Source: Chryseobacterium phosphatilyticum (lineage in GTDB: Bacteria > Bacteroidota > Bacteroidia > Flavobacteriales > Weeksellaceae). Taken from it: 64,000 nucleotides of DNA. How positions within the stretch are numbered: position 1 is the first letter of the stretch; every line of letters begins with the position of its first letter. Of this stretch, positions 26,369 through 35,364 are shown piece by piece. The DNA lies in the NCBI RefSeq assembly GCF_002899825.2, contig NZ_PPED02000002.1, positions 410,159-474,158 on the forward strand. The letters run 5' to 3'. Both the position numbers and the translations under genes were made by a program. The notes under the pieces are model-generated. The model did not search any database. It was not told the origin of the DNA and saw only the letters and a program-made list of their open reading frames with translations.

Positions 26369-27310
26369 ATGTTGATGGAACTGTTCTCTTTTTATAATGT
26401 TGAAAATTTATTCTTACCGGATCCGAAACCTGTCCACAAATTAGATCCTACAAAGTCAGGCTTAAGGAACTGGGATGAAAAGAGATATGAAAACAAGCTT
26501 TTTAAGATCTCACACGTATTTCAATTGATGAAGGAGGATAGTGGTGTATTGCCATTTATGATAGGGTTGTCTGAGGTTTCCGGAAGGAAAGTTTTAGAGG
26601 ATCTTGTAAAAATGGAACCTTTCAATGATGAATATGGAATTGTACATTACAATTCTATGGATGAAAGAAAGGTAGATGTAGCAATGTTATATGATAAAAA
26701 TAAAGTAGAGGTTATAGATTCTGAAACCATTACTTTCTTTTTTGAAATAATAAATAAAAACACAGGGAATTACGACACAACCAGAGACGTTCTTTTTTCA
26801 AAAGTTAAGTATAAAGGGGAAATTATTAATGTATTTATCGCGCATCTTCCCTCTAAGCGTGAGAAAGATATTAATAAACCTAAAAGATCCTTCATCCTGG
26901 CTGAAATCCGTGAACGGATTTTGAAAATTGTAAATTCTGATAAAGAACATGTCATATTGTGTGGTGATTTTAACGAAAACCCGGATGATGAAAATTTAGT
27001 ACAAATTCTCTATGACAACGATCATGAGAAGGTTATGATGAACCCTTTTCAGGAGTTGTTTTCTGCAAGAAATTATTCTACTTTTCATTATAAGTCTGGA
27101 TTGCTGTATGATCAGATTATTATGTCAAGATCTCTTCTTGATAATAATACACTGGTTTTTCAGGATGCCCATATTTTTAATTCTGAAAAAATCAGCAGCA
27201 GAACCAGAAATTTTGAAGGAAGACCCTTCCGAACTTATGCCGGTACCCGGTATTTAGGAGGATATAGCGATCACTTTCCGGTCTTTGTAAAATTAAAAAG
27301 TTTACAGTAA
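26369..27310 (+). CDS. Endonuclease/exonuclease/phosphatase (EEP) family protein
   Basis: A 313-residue soluble protein of the EEP superfamily. The opening ELFSFYNVENLFLPDP (metal-binding Asn region), VALSE-like GLSEVSGRKVLEDL, IAHLPSKRE, VILCGDFNENPDD and the final YSDHFPVFVKL (catalytic His) are the family order. Substrates could be DNA, RNA or phosphodiesters; similar proteins in Flavobacteriia are of unknown role. ATG at 26369; a second ATG two codons on is equally possible. Confidence 0.88.
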   Translation: MLMELFSFYNVENLFLPDPKPVHKLDPTKSGLRNWDEKRYENKLFKISHVFQLMKEDSGVLPFMIGLSEVSGRKVLEDLVKMEPFNDEYGIVHYNSMDERKVDVAMLYDKNKVEVIDSETITFFFEIINKNTGNYDTTRDVLFSKVKYKGEIINVFIAHLPSKREKDINKPKRSFILAEIRERILKIVNSDKEHVILCGDFNENPDDENLVQILYDNDHEKVMMNPFQELFSARNYSTFHYKSGLLYDQIIMSRSLLDNNTLVFQDAHIFNSEKISSRTRNFEGRPFRTYAGTRYLGGYSDHFPVFVKLKSLQ

Positions 27311-27338
27311 AAAAACATAAATAATAAAAAAGTAGAAA

Positions 27339-27809
27339 ATGAAAAATTCGAGCAACACAAGCTATCATTTAGATTCAATCGACAAGGAAATCATCTACAT
27401 GTTGATGGATAATGCTAAAACTTCATTAGCACACATCTCAAAAAATGTAGGAATTTCTACAACAGCAGTACATCAAAGAATTAAGAAACTGGAGCACGCG
27501 GGGGTTATTGAAAACTCAATTTCATTCCTTAATCCTAAAAAAATCGGATATAAGGTGATCTCTTATATCGGTGTATTTTTGGATCAGCCAAGCCATTATC
27601 CGGAAGTAGTAAAATCTTTGCATGATATTAACGAAGTGGTAGAAGCCCACTATACAACGGGAAATTATACAATATTTCTGAAAGTTCTTTGTAAAGATAA
27701 TGATCATTTGATGCAAATCCTTAGCAAACTTCAAAAGTTGAAGGGGGTAACAAGAACAGAAACTTTTATATCTTTGGAACAAGGTATATATAGACAATTG
27801 AAAGTATAA
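27339..27809 (+). CDS. Lrp/AsnC-family transcriptional regulator
   Basis: A 156-residue regulator: N-terminal helix-turn-helix (LDSIDKEIIYMLMDNAKTSLAHISKNVGIS-TTAVHQRIKKLEHAGVI) and a C-terminal RAM domain (HYTTGNYTIFLKVLCKDNDHLMQILSKL) that binds amino acids or other effectors and mediates octamer assembly. It ends 4 bp before deoC, so the two are probably co-transcribed. Whether it controls deoC is not evident. Confidence 0.95.
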   Translation: MKNSSNTSYHLDSIDKEIIYMLMDNAKTSLAHISKNVGISTTAVHQRIKKLEHAGVIENSISFLNPKKIGYKVISYIGVFLDQPSHYPEVVKSLHDINEVVEAHYTTGNYTIFLKVLCKDNDHLMQILSKLQKLKGVTRTETFISLEQGIYRQLKV

Positions 27810-27813
27810 CGAT

Positions 27814-28557
27814 ATGAACACAGCACAATATTTGGATTCAACTTATCTGAAGACTCCTGAGCAATCAGGGATTTCAAACGAAGAAACACTTCAAAAAGAT
27901 AAAGAACTGGCTCAGGAAGCAATTGATAATGGTATTTTTGCCGTGATGATTCGTCCGGATTATGTATCAGAAATCAAAAAATATATCCAGGAAAGAAATT
28001 CAAATGTTGCAGTAGGAACCGTAATCGGGTTCCATGAAGGAACGTATTCAGTTGATGAGAAGCTTGCAGAAGCATCAAAAGCAATTGAGGATGGTGCAGA
28101 TGAGCTTGATTTTGTGATTAATTACAATGCTTATCTTCAGGGAGACATAGAATTGGTTAAAAATGAATTTATTGCATGTTCACGTTTATCACTGGAGCAT
28201 CATAAAGTTGTTAAATGGATTATTGAAATTGCAGCATTAAGTGATGCGCAAATCGCTGATCTTACCAAAAATATTTCGAACTGGGCAGAAGAGAATTTTT
28301 CTGAAGATGATGTATCCAGAATTTTTGTAAAATCATCTACAGGATTCTATAAAACTACTGACGGAAAACCTAACGGAGCAACATTCGAAGGAATAAAAAT
28401 TATGTTGGACAACGCAGGGAAACTTCCTGTAAAAGCAGCAGGAGGAGTGAGAACTCCCGATGATGCTGAGAAGATGATCAATATGGGCGTCAAAAGAATT
28501 GGAACTTCTTCGGCATTAGCTTTAATTAAAAATGAATCTTCATCAGAAGGATATTAA
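27814..28557 (+). CDS. deoC: Deoxyribose-phosphate aldolase
   Basis: Splits 2-deoxyribose 5-phosphate into acetaldehyde and glyceraldehyde 3-phosphate in nucleoside catabolism. 247 residues, TIM barrel: start LDSTYLKT, GTVIGFHEGTYS, DGADELDFVINY, the Schiff-base Lys in IFVKSSTGFY, and VKAAGGVRTPDDA with the second active-site Lys. It follows the Lrp-type regulator closely and ends at a strong terminator. Confidence 0.96.
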   Translation: MNTAQYLDSTYLKTPEQSGISNEETLQKDKELAQEAIDNGIFAVMIRPDYVSEIKKYIQERNSNVAVGTVIGFHEGTYSVDEKLAEASKAIEDGADELDFVINYNAYLQGDIELVKNEFIACSRLSLEHHKVVKWIIEIAALSDAQIADLTKNISNWAEENFSEDDVSRIFVKSSTGFYKTTDGKPNGATFEGIKIMLDNAGKLPVKAAGGVRTPDDAEKMINMGVKRIGTSSALALIKNESSSEGY

Positions 28558-28576
28558 AAATAAAATTCAATAAAAA

Positions 28577-28606
28577 AAACCATCAATCCAATTGATGGTT
28601 TTTTAT
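28577..28606. terminator. Bidirectional terminator between deoC and dus
   Basis: AAACCATCAAT (28577-28587), loop CCA, ATTGATGGTTT (28591-28601), with T runs on both strands. Confidence 0.88.
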
Positions 28607-28608
28607 TT

Positions 28609-29604
28609 TTATACCTGAGCCTGATATTCTTCGTAGAATTGTTGGGTTTCTTTAATTAAGCTGTCCATTTCTTCCAATGTAAAAACTTCCAGAAACTTCT
28701 TCCTGAAATCTTTGAAATGAGGAATTCCCCGGAAGTAATTGCTGTAATGTTGTCTCATCTCTACTAAGCCCAATCTCTCTCCTTTCCATTCTGCACTCCA
28801 TTCCGCATGTTGGCGCACCGCCAATAGGCGATCGGAAATTGTAGGGGCAGGTAGGTGTTCACCTGTTTTAAAGAAATGTTTTATTTCATTAAATATCCAT
28901 GGATACCCAATGGCTGCACGCCCTATCATGATTCCGTCGCATGCATATTTTTGTTTATACTCCAATGCTTTTTCAGGAGAGTCTATATCACCATTTCCAA
29001 AAATTGGAATTTCAATATTTGGATTTTGTTTTATTCTTGAAATATGTTCCCAATCTGCTTCTCCCTTGTACATCTGTGCACGGGTTCTTGCATGAATCGT
29101 AAGGGCTTTGATTCCTGTTTCCTGTAAACGTTCTGCGACTTCATCAATATTAATAGATGTACTATCCCAGCCTAAACGGGTCTTAACAGTTACTGGCAGA
29201 TGAGTAGAGCTTACCACAGCTTTTGTAAGACGAACCATAAGATCTATATCTTTCAAAACACCTGCACCTGCCCCTTTACAAACTACTTTTTTTACAGGAC
29301 ATCCAAAGTTAATATCTACCAAATCCGGATTTACTGTTTCAACAATTCTTGCAGACATGGCCATTGCTTCTTCATCTCCGCCAAATATTTGTATTCCGAC
29401 TGGTCTCTCATAATCAAAGATATCCAGTTTCTTACGGCTTTTGATGGCATCACGGATTAAACCTTCGGAAGAAATAAATTCCGAATACATTAAATCTGCA
29501 CCGTGCATTTTACACAAACGTCTGAACGGAGGATCACTTACGTCTTCCATCGGAGCCAGCAAAAGTGGAAATTCCGGCAGTTCTATCTTGCCTATTTTTA
29601 TCAT
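28609..29604 (-). CDS. tRNA-dihydrouridine synthase (DusB-like)
   Basis: A flavoenzyme of 331 residues that reduces uridines in the tRNA D-loop. Motifs: LLAPMEDVSDPPFRRLC for FMN binding, VDINFGCPVKKVVCKGAGAGVL with the catalytic Cys, LTIHARTRAQMYKGEADW, and IPIFGNGDI followed by GIMIGRAAIGYPWIF. Its exact promoter ends 4 bp before the ATG, implying a leaderless mRNA. Confidence 0.95.
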   Translation of the reverse strand: MIKIGKIELPEFPLLLAPMEDVSDPPFRRLCKMHGADLMYSEFISSEGLIRDAIKSRKKLDIFDYERPVGIQIFGGDEEAMAMSARIVETVNPDLVDINFGCPVKKVVCKGAGAGVLKDIDLMVRLTKAVVSSTHLPVTVKTRLGWDSTSINIDEVAERLQETGIKALTIHARTRAQMYKGEADWEHISRIKQNPNIEIPIFGNGDIDSPEKALEYKQKYACDGIMIGRAAIGYPWIFNEIKHFFKTGEHLPAPTISDRLLAVRQHAEWSAEWKGERLGLVEMRQHYSNYFRGIPHFKDFRKKFLEVFTLEEMDSLIKETQQFYEEYQAQV

Positions 29605-29608
29605 GGTG

Positions 29609-29636
29609 CAAATTTACAAAATTCTAAACATTCCAA
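29609..29636 (-). promoter_or_regulatory. Promoter of dus, leaderless-type
   Basis: On the minus strand: TTG (29634-29636), 17-bp spacer, TAAATTTG (29609-29616), only 4 bp before the ATG. Confidence 0.75.
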
Positions 29637-29785
29637 AATATGATAATATCTATTAGTGTGATCTTGTTGTGTAGAAAGATTTAGTATTATGATAATGAGA
29701 AGGTTATGTAAGTGATGAGTACTGATGGTATTACCAGGTTATTCAGGAACGATACAAGACGCTTTCAACTTTCAATTTTCAAATC

Positions 29786-32700
29786 TTAAAAGCTTGCCTT
29801 CACCTGCATACTTCCAATATGAATGGTTCTGTCTCCCGAATTCCTTCCTTCATAGTTTAAGTTTAATTGTATGAAAGAATTGATTGCCTGCTGAATGAAA
29901 ACACTCCATACCTGGTTTTTTCCCGGTTTCAGTCCGTCCAGCATCTGGTTTCCTACAATACTGAAGTTGTTTCCGTTAAAATTATTATTAATGAAAGAAA
30001 AATTTCCACGTATGGAAGTCTTTCTGCGTTCCCACTGGATGGTTCCGGTAACATCGAATGCTTTCAGTAACTCTTCTCCATCCTGTCTTTTTTTCTGGCG
30101 GTAAGCAGAAGAAAGTTCGGCCTGAATAGCATCTGTAAATTTGTAAGTCGCCTTAGGCTTTGTTTCAAAATTATTTAAACGGTAATCTCTTGTTGTGAAA
30201 AGCTGTGAAGAGTTTTTGATATCATGAACAGAATTTTCCCAATCAACCCTGAATTCTTTATTGAACCAATACCCTATATTCACAAACTGAGAAGTTTGCT
30301 GACGTTCTTCATTACTGAAATTGGCATTGATAAGGTTGTCATTTGTAATGAATCTGTAGTTTCCGTTCCATCCCGATTTATCAGTTGGGTTAAATTGGAC
30401 TGAGGCTAAAATATTTTGATTTTTGAGGATCTGATCACTGTTTTTCTCAAAAGGATTCAAAACCAAAACTTTGTCTTTTTTGTAAAATGAATTTTGAGAG
30501 TTGAGTGAGATATTAAAATTCCATCGCTTTAAAAATTTATTTTCCGAATTGAAAACAATAGCCGGGTTTACAAATAGAGCCAATTGTAATTTGTTTTTAT
30601 TGGAAGGAATATATCTTACAGAATTGGTGTAAACTCTGATATATTTTGCCAGGTCAGAATATTCCGCAATCTCAAATTCATCGAGCTGTTGGATGCCATC
30701 TCCATTATAGTCAGTCCATTTGTAAATTCCTTGTCCATCAGTTACTTTGATGTACTGAAATTCTCTTTGTGCCTCCTGTCCGTTTCCAAGTTCATAAAAA
30801 GCCTGAAGGCGCATCCCGTTTCTGAAAAGTTGTTGATTGTAAAGAACATTTCCTACAACGAAGTCATTATTTCTGGTTGTTACATTGGGATCTACATTCT
30901 GATAAAAGAATTTTCTATAGTGAATCAGAACATTTAAAGAGGTTCTTTCGTTTTTGATAATCTGACTCTCGGCCATAATTCCTAAAATATTATTCATATT
31001 TTGAAGTCTGTTATCACGAACGGAATCATTATCTCTCATATATACTTTAACAAGCAATTTAGTACGGGTGCTGTCTCCAATTTTCTTTTGCATAAAAATT
31101 TCTTTCCAGCTAAAACTGGTGACATCCATCAATTGAGAATCGTTGTATTTTTTCTCATTATGTTCCATACTTCCCCCAATTGTCCAGCTCCCTTTTTTAC
31201 CGGTAAACTCAGTTGAAACCCCACCTCTGATAAATTTGGTGTCCTGAAGAGTAGCAGTGGTATTCAGGTAAGAAAGATTTCCTTTAGTGAAAAACTTTCC
31301 TGAGATCCATCCAAAATCAAGATCATTCTTAATCCCTTTGTAGGAGTTTTGTTCGTTCAAATAATTGATACGATAGTTCAAAGTCGATTTATTATTCCAT
31401 TTATTTAAGAAACTGAAAATAAATCTGTTCTGTGTTTTTTTATTGAATTCCTGAGCTAAGTTAAAATCTCTGGAAAATTCAACATCATTGATACGATCTA
31501 AGATGTGAAATTGTTTGTCAATATATTGATATTCAAAACTTGGAGTTCCTTTCCAGTTATTTTTTGTAAAGCTCTTATTTCCGAAAATGCGGTAGGCATA
31601 TCCGATATTCTGATCAGAATCTTTTGAAGAAAATAAATTGAGATCGTAGTTGCTAAGAGAAATATCAGCACCTATCTTTCCTTCTTTTAATAAATATTCT
31701 GAGTTGAGAGAGAATACCTGAGATTTCTGAGGCGAAGGCAATTTTCTAACAGCTCTGTAATCACCACTGTTAGGACCAACATATTCGAAAACACGGCCGT
31801 TATTGGTAGTTTGTGCTGTTTTATAATCTCCGAGATTCACTCCAAAATAGGTAAATGAAACCTGATAAAGAGGTTCGTTTGGATCAGAAGAAAATTCATA
31901 ATTTCCTGCGGCATTTTTACGATATAAAATTTTATTAACATCATATTCAGTGAGAACGCCGGATGGAGCATACATCAGGTTAGGATCATTTCCGGCATCT
32001 GCAAGAATCTGTTCATCCTCTTTTGATAGATTTAAAGAAAGGGGTGCATTTTTATTATCATTTTCCATAAACCAGTTGAAGCCTACTTTGAATTTCTCTC
32101 TTTGGTGCTCCACCTTTCCTGTAAACAAATACCTTGAATAATTTCTATTGGCATAGTTATACGAAATCGTAATAAAGTTCTGCTGAAAAATAGGTCGAAA
32201 GCTGGTAAAAGTTACTTCTCCTGTATTGTAATTGATGACATAGTCCTGGTTTTCTCCTCTTTTCATTAGAATTCCATCAATGAAAACTTGTTCTGACCCT
32301 GAAATCAGGGTGATAAATTGTTCCCCGTTTTTACCTGTCAGACGGTAAGGTCCCTGGTTACCTTCTACACCCTGAAAACGAACTCTGTGAAATTCGCTTC
32401 GTGCTACACCAGCTGAAATGTCTATGAAGGTCTTGTTTTCTTTACCAAGTTCAGTCTGGAACTGAATCCCCATACTTCTTCTCTGATACTTGGCAAAATA
32501 ATTTTTAGGCTCTACGAGGTCCAAATGCCCTGCTCTGAGAATCGATTTATCCTTAATATTAAGCTGTATATAAATCTTATCGAATTCCTCTAAAGTCTGA
32601 GTATATCCATCCGCCTGAATAGGCAGGTTATGGTCAGAAATACTGGCTAGAATAGTTACATCTTTTGACAGTCGTCCGGAAATCTGAAGATCCATTGAAC

Positions 32701-33013
32701 TTTGTACAGATTGTCCCTGGTTATTACCAAATGTAATTCCACGGATAATGGAACCCTTAGAATTAAGTTCACCTAAAAACCTTTTCTTATCATTTTTTGC
32801 AAGTACAGCTTCATCGATGACAATTTTATTATTGGTTCTTATAAAGTCCAGAGTGTCTTTTGCAAAAATATCCTGTTCCAGTTTTGCTGCAAGAATACTG
32901 TCTCTTTTGATACTGTCTTCTTGAACATTAGGATTTTTCCACGAAAATACCTGAGCATTTCCTGAAAATATGCCTAGAAAAAAGAAAACGAATAGAAGAA
33001 TAAAATTCCGCAA
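29786..33013 (-). CDS. Large outer-membrane beta-barrel-like protein (1,075 aa), unknown function
   Basis: Unrecognised beyond class. A signal peptide (MRNFILLFVFFFLGIFSGNAQ) is followed by a domain containing GSIIRGITFGNNQGQSVQSS, MDLQISGRLSKDVTILASISDHNLPIQADG and QLNIKDKSILRAGHLDL, wording found in a conserved Bacteroidetes family related to large barrel proteins such as SprA (weak inference). The rest, about 350-1,075, is dense in aromatic-ended amphipathic strands, ending SMQVKASF. It starts at a TTG codon; no in-frame ATG is near. It has no T9SS tail. Long size and surface location suggest a cell-envelope assembly or binding role. Confidence 0.65.
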   Translation of the reverse strand: MRNFILLFVFFFLGIFSGNAQVFSWKNPNVQEDSIKRDSILAAKLEQDIFAKDTLDFIRTNNKIVIDEAVLAKNDKKRFLGELNSKGSIIRGITFGNNQGQSVQSSMDLQISGRLSKDVTILASISDHNLPIQADGYTQTLEEFDKIYIQLNIKDKSILRAGHLDLVEPKNYFAKYQRRSMGIQFQTELGKENKTFIDISAGVARSEFHRVRFQGVEGNQGPYRLTGKNGEQFITLISGSEQVFIDGILMKRGENQDYVINYNTGEVTFTSFRPIFQQNFITISYNYANRNYSRYLFTGKVEHQREKFKVGFNWFMENDNKNAPLSLNLSKEDEQILADAGNDPNLMYAPSGVLTEYDVNKILYRKNAAGNYEFSSDPNEPLYQVSFTYFGVNLGDYKTAQTTNNGRVFEYVGPNSGDYRAVRKLPSPQKSQVFSLNSEYLLKEGKIGADISLSNYDLNLFSSKDSDQNIGYAYRIFGNKSFTKNNWKGTPSFEYQYIDKQFHILDRINDVEFSRDFNLAQEFNKKTQNRFIFSFLNKWNNKSTLNYRINYLNEQNSYKGIKNDLDFGWISGKFFTKGNLSYLNTTATLQDTKFIRGGVSTEFTGKKGSWTIGGSMEHNEKKYNDSQLMDVTSFSWKEIFMQKKIGDSTRTKLLVKVYMRDNDSVRDNRLQNMNNILGIMAESQIIKNERTSLNVLIHYRKFFYQNVDPNVTTRNNDFVVGNVLYNQQLFRNGMRLQAFYELGNGQEAQREFQYIKVTDGQGIYKWTDYNGDGIQQLDEFEIAEYSDLAKYIRVYTNSVRYIPSNKNKLQLALFVNPAIVFNSENKFLKRWNFNISLNSQNSFYKKDKVLVLNPFEKNSDQILKNQNILASVQFNPTDKSGWNGNYRFITNDNLINANFSNEERQQTSQFVNIGYWFNKEFRVDWENSVHDIKNSSQLFTTRDYRLNNFETKPKATYKFTDAIQAELSSAYRQKKRQDGEELLKAFDVTGTIQWERRKTSIRGNFSFINNNFNGNNFSIVGNQMLDGLKPGKNQVWSVFIQQAINSFIQLNLNYEGRNSGDRTIHIGSMQVKASF

Positions 33014-33451
33014 GTTTTGAAAATAATTCGTAAAAATAATTAAAAATTGTTAATACTAAGATGTTTAGGATTATTAACAGAAATTTAATCTAATTATTGT
33101 GAAGTCCTTTAGAGTAAGCGGTAATTTAGAACTGTATTGGAAGTTTATAGTCAATGAATAATATATTTCCGTGAAGTTGATTAAATCGATTTATTTTGGA
33201 ATAAAAAACGATACTGATGTATTTACAATAAAAACAAAAAAATGCTTTTGTTCTAAAATAAAATAATAGGTTCAGATCATTTTTTGAAGAATGAATTTAT
33301 TTCATTATATTAGGTGTAAATAACGAAAATATTTCGTTGAAAATCGTTTAAAATGAGGTAAATTAACTAATTGTTAAATGTAGTCATTGCTTTTTTTAAA
33401 CTAACAGTTTTTTTGTAGTTTTACACCATAAATTTTAAAAAAAATTATTTT
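33014..33451. other. AT-rich gap before T9SS cargo gene
   Basis: 438 bp with no credible ORF. It shares with the region before the next cargo gene a short block ending TTTTAC(ac)CATAAATTT immediately upstream of the genes, which looks like a paralogous promoter and leader. Confidence 0.5.
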
Positions 33452-34252
33452 ATGAAAAAGATCTTTACTATTTTTGGAATCGCTGCTATGGCTTTTGTAG
33501 CAAATGCGCAACAAACTATTGCTTTATCTGAGGATTTTGCTTCTTATTCAGCCGGGGGAAATACAGCTTCAACAGGAACTAACGCTCCTAACGGAACAGA
33601 TGTATACAATCCGGGAACTGCTACAAATCCTATTCCTCCTGTTGCTAACTTTCCAGCCGGAGCAAAAGCTTACAGCGCTGGTGGTATGGTGAAATTAGGA
33701 ACATCCAGTGCTACTGGAAGTATGACTTCTAAGACATTAGACTTATCAACAGACGGAGGGAATGTAGTCATTACTTTTGATGTAAAAGGATGGACAGGTA
33801 CTCCAAGTACGATCACTGTAAAAGTTACTAATTTAGCTGATCAGACCGTAAACTATGTTGCTGTGATGTCAGGTACTCCTGAATCAAAAACGTTGAATTT
33901 TACAGGGGGACAAGCTAACTCTACTGTAACATTTGAAACTACAAATACATCTTTTAGAGCTTACCTTGATAATATTGTTGTAAAAACTGTTAGTGGAACA
34001 TTAGGGATTTCAGACGTTAAAAATGCTAAAAAAGGAAATTTCGTTAAAAACACTTTTGTTACAAACAGCGAAATTACTTTCGGAGCAGATGTAAAAGATG
34101 TAAAAATCTTCAACATGTTCGGACAGCTTGTAAAAGAAGCGTCTGTAAGACAAAACGAAACAGTAAACATTGCTGAGCTTGCAAAAGGAAACTATATCGT
34201 AACAGGTACAGTAAACAAACAAGCTGTTTCTCAGAAAATTTTGAAAGACTAA
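33452..34252 (+). CDS. T9SS type A sorting-domain secreted protein
   Basis: A 266-residue exported protein with signal peptide (MKKIFTIFGIAAMAFVANAQ), a beta-rich middle (residues about 20-185, with ALSEDFASYSAG and ITFDVKGWTGTPSTITVKV resembling carbohydrate-binding or jelly-roll folds), and a C-terminal sorting domain: VKIFNMFGQLVKEA and AELAKGNYIVTG ending VSQKILKD. The tail directs export through the type IX secretion system. Cargo role unknown. It is followed by a second cargo gene of related tail. Confidence 0.9.
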   Translation: MKKIFTIFGIAAMAFVANAQQTIALSEDFASYSAGGNTASTGTNAPNGTDVYNPGTATNPIPPVANFPAGAKAYSAGGMVKLGTSSATGSMTSKTLDLSTDGGNVVITFDVKGWTGTPSTITVKVTNLADQTVNYVAVMSGTPESKTLNFTGGQANSTVTFETTNTSFRAYLDNIVVKTVSGTLGISDVKNAKKGNFVKNTFVTNSEITFGADVKDVKIFNMFGQLVKEASVRQNETVNIAELAKGNYIVTGTVNKQAVSQKILKD

Positions 34253-34274
34253 TTTTTTTAGATCAAAATAAGGG

Positions 34275-34307
34275 TCCGGCCACTTCGAAGAAGTGGCCGG
34301 ATTTTTT
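34275..34307 (+). terminator. Terminator after first T9SS cargo gene
   Basis: TCCGGCCACTTC (34275-34286), loop GAA, perfect complement (34290-34301), then six T. One of the strongest hairpins in the window. Confidence 0.93.
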
Positions 34308-34424
34308 AATACAAATAGCTGTTGACATATACTTATTTATCGTAGCCATTTTTTACGATTCTTCAATTTGATGGTACTGTTTTTGATATTTTTACCATAA
34401 ATTTATCCTTAAAATTAATTGCTG

Positions 34425-35234
34425 ATGAAAAAAACATTTACTATTGTTGGATTGATACTAATAAATGCATTTTCGGATGCCCAAATCGTTATCAATGAAA
34501 TTTATGGTGGCAACGAAAACTCTGGTGCTGTATTAAAAAATAATTATATCGTGCTCAAAAATATAGGAACTTCTCTGGTTTCTCTTACGGGAGCAAGTAT
34601 ACAATATGCTCCAGCAATAGGAGCTTTCTCTCAGTATCATACATTGCCCGATTTTACTTTAGGTCCTGATGAATCGTATCTGATCCAGGAAGCCGCCATT
34701 GCAGGAGGTACAGAGGACTTACCGAAACCAGATTTTATTGCTACTACCATCACTAATTTTGACGGAAGCCTTAATAAATCTGTAGGATTAAAAATTTCAA
34801 ATGTATCCGGTAAAATTGCATTGGCAGGAAGTATAGTACAGGTTTCTGGCCCCACATCATCCAATGTTTTGGATTTTGTAGGATATGGTTCCAATGCGGA
34901 TCAGTTTAAAGGTGACGGCCCGGCACCCTCGCCAACCACAACAACAGCTATAAAAAGGACTTTGAATGGAAGCAGTGATAATATGACAGATTTTTCACTG
35001 GAAGGAAATGCGAAATCCGGTTTTGTACAAAATCCGTTTATAAAAGATGGTAAAATTGTTTTTGGAACTGAAGTTAAAGATGCTAAGGTATATGATACTT
35101 TTAGGCAAGTTGTTAAGAAATCACCTACCAAATTTGCTATAGCGATGGATATTACCGACCTTCCGAAAGGTACCTATATTGTGACAGGAACAATTAATAA
35201 TGTTCCTATCTCTCAGAAGATTGTTAAAGATTAG
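34425..35234 (+). CDS. T9SS-exported protein with a lamin-tail-like domain
   Basis: A 269-residue exported protein; start at the ATG 34425, since the two codons before it are TTG CTG. Signal peptide MKKTFTIVGLILINAFSDAQ is followed by IVINEIYGGNENSGAVLKNNYIVLKN, the opening of a lamin-tail domain (LTD), to about residue 185. The C-terminal 70 residues resemble the neighbour's T9SS tail (KDAKVYDTFRQVVKK, DLPKGTYIVTGTINNVPISQKIVKD), but the usual GQ of the FGQLV turn is RQ. Substrate or partner unknown. Confidence 0.85.
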   Translation: MKKTFTIVGLILINAFSDAQIVINEIYGGNENSGAVLKNNYIVLKNIGTSLVSLTGASIQYAPAIGAFSQYHTLPDFTLGPDESYLIQEAAIAGGTEDLPKPDFIATTITNFDGSLNKSVGLKISNVSGKIALAGSIVQVSGPTSSNVLDFVGYGSNADQFKGDGPAPSPTTTTAIKRTLNGSSDNMTDFSLEGNAKSGFVQNPFIKDGKIVFGTEVKDAKVYDTFRQVVKKSPTKFAIAMDITDLPKGTYIVTGTINNVPISQKIVKD

Positions 35235-35243
35235 TTTTAAATA

Positions 35244-35280
35244 AAAATACCAGTCCATCCATCAGATAAGCTGGTATTTT
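35244..35280 (+). terminator. Terminator after second T9SS cargo gene
   Basis: AAAATACCAG (35244-35253) pairs with CTGGTATTTT (35271-35280), followed by more T; a 17-nt loop. Confidence 0.75.
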
Positions 35281-35364
35281 TTATACTATTGTAAGACAAT
35301 AAAAGTGATACTTATAATTATCAAATTACAATTCTCAATTTTCAATTCTCATTTTTCAATTACT
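35281..35364. repeat. Low-complexity TCAATTTTCAATT patch
   Basis: Repeated imperfect ATTCTCAATTTTCAATT units after the second cargo terminator; a similar short patch (CTTTCAACTTTCAATTTTC) occurs at about 29761-29785. Confidence 0.45.

Noticed and set aside
33416..33423. Promoter call TAGTTTTA for the first T9SS cargo gene
   Set aside because: The last base differs from TAnnTTTG and the TTG spacing is 26; only the shared upstream block is reported.
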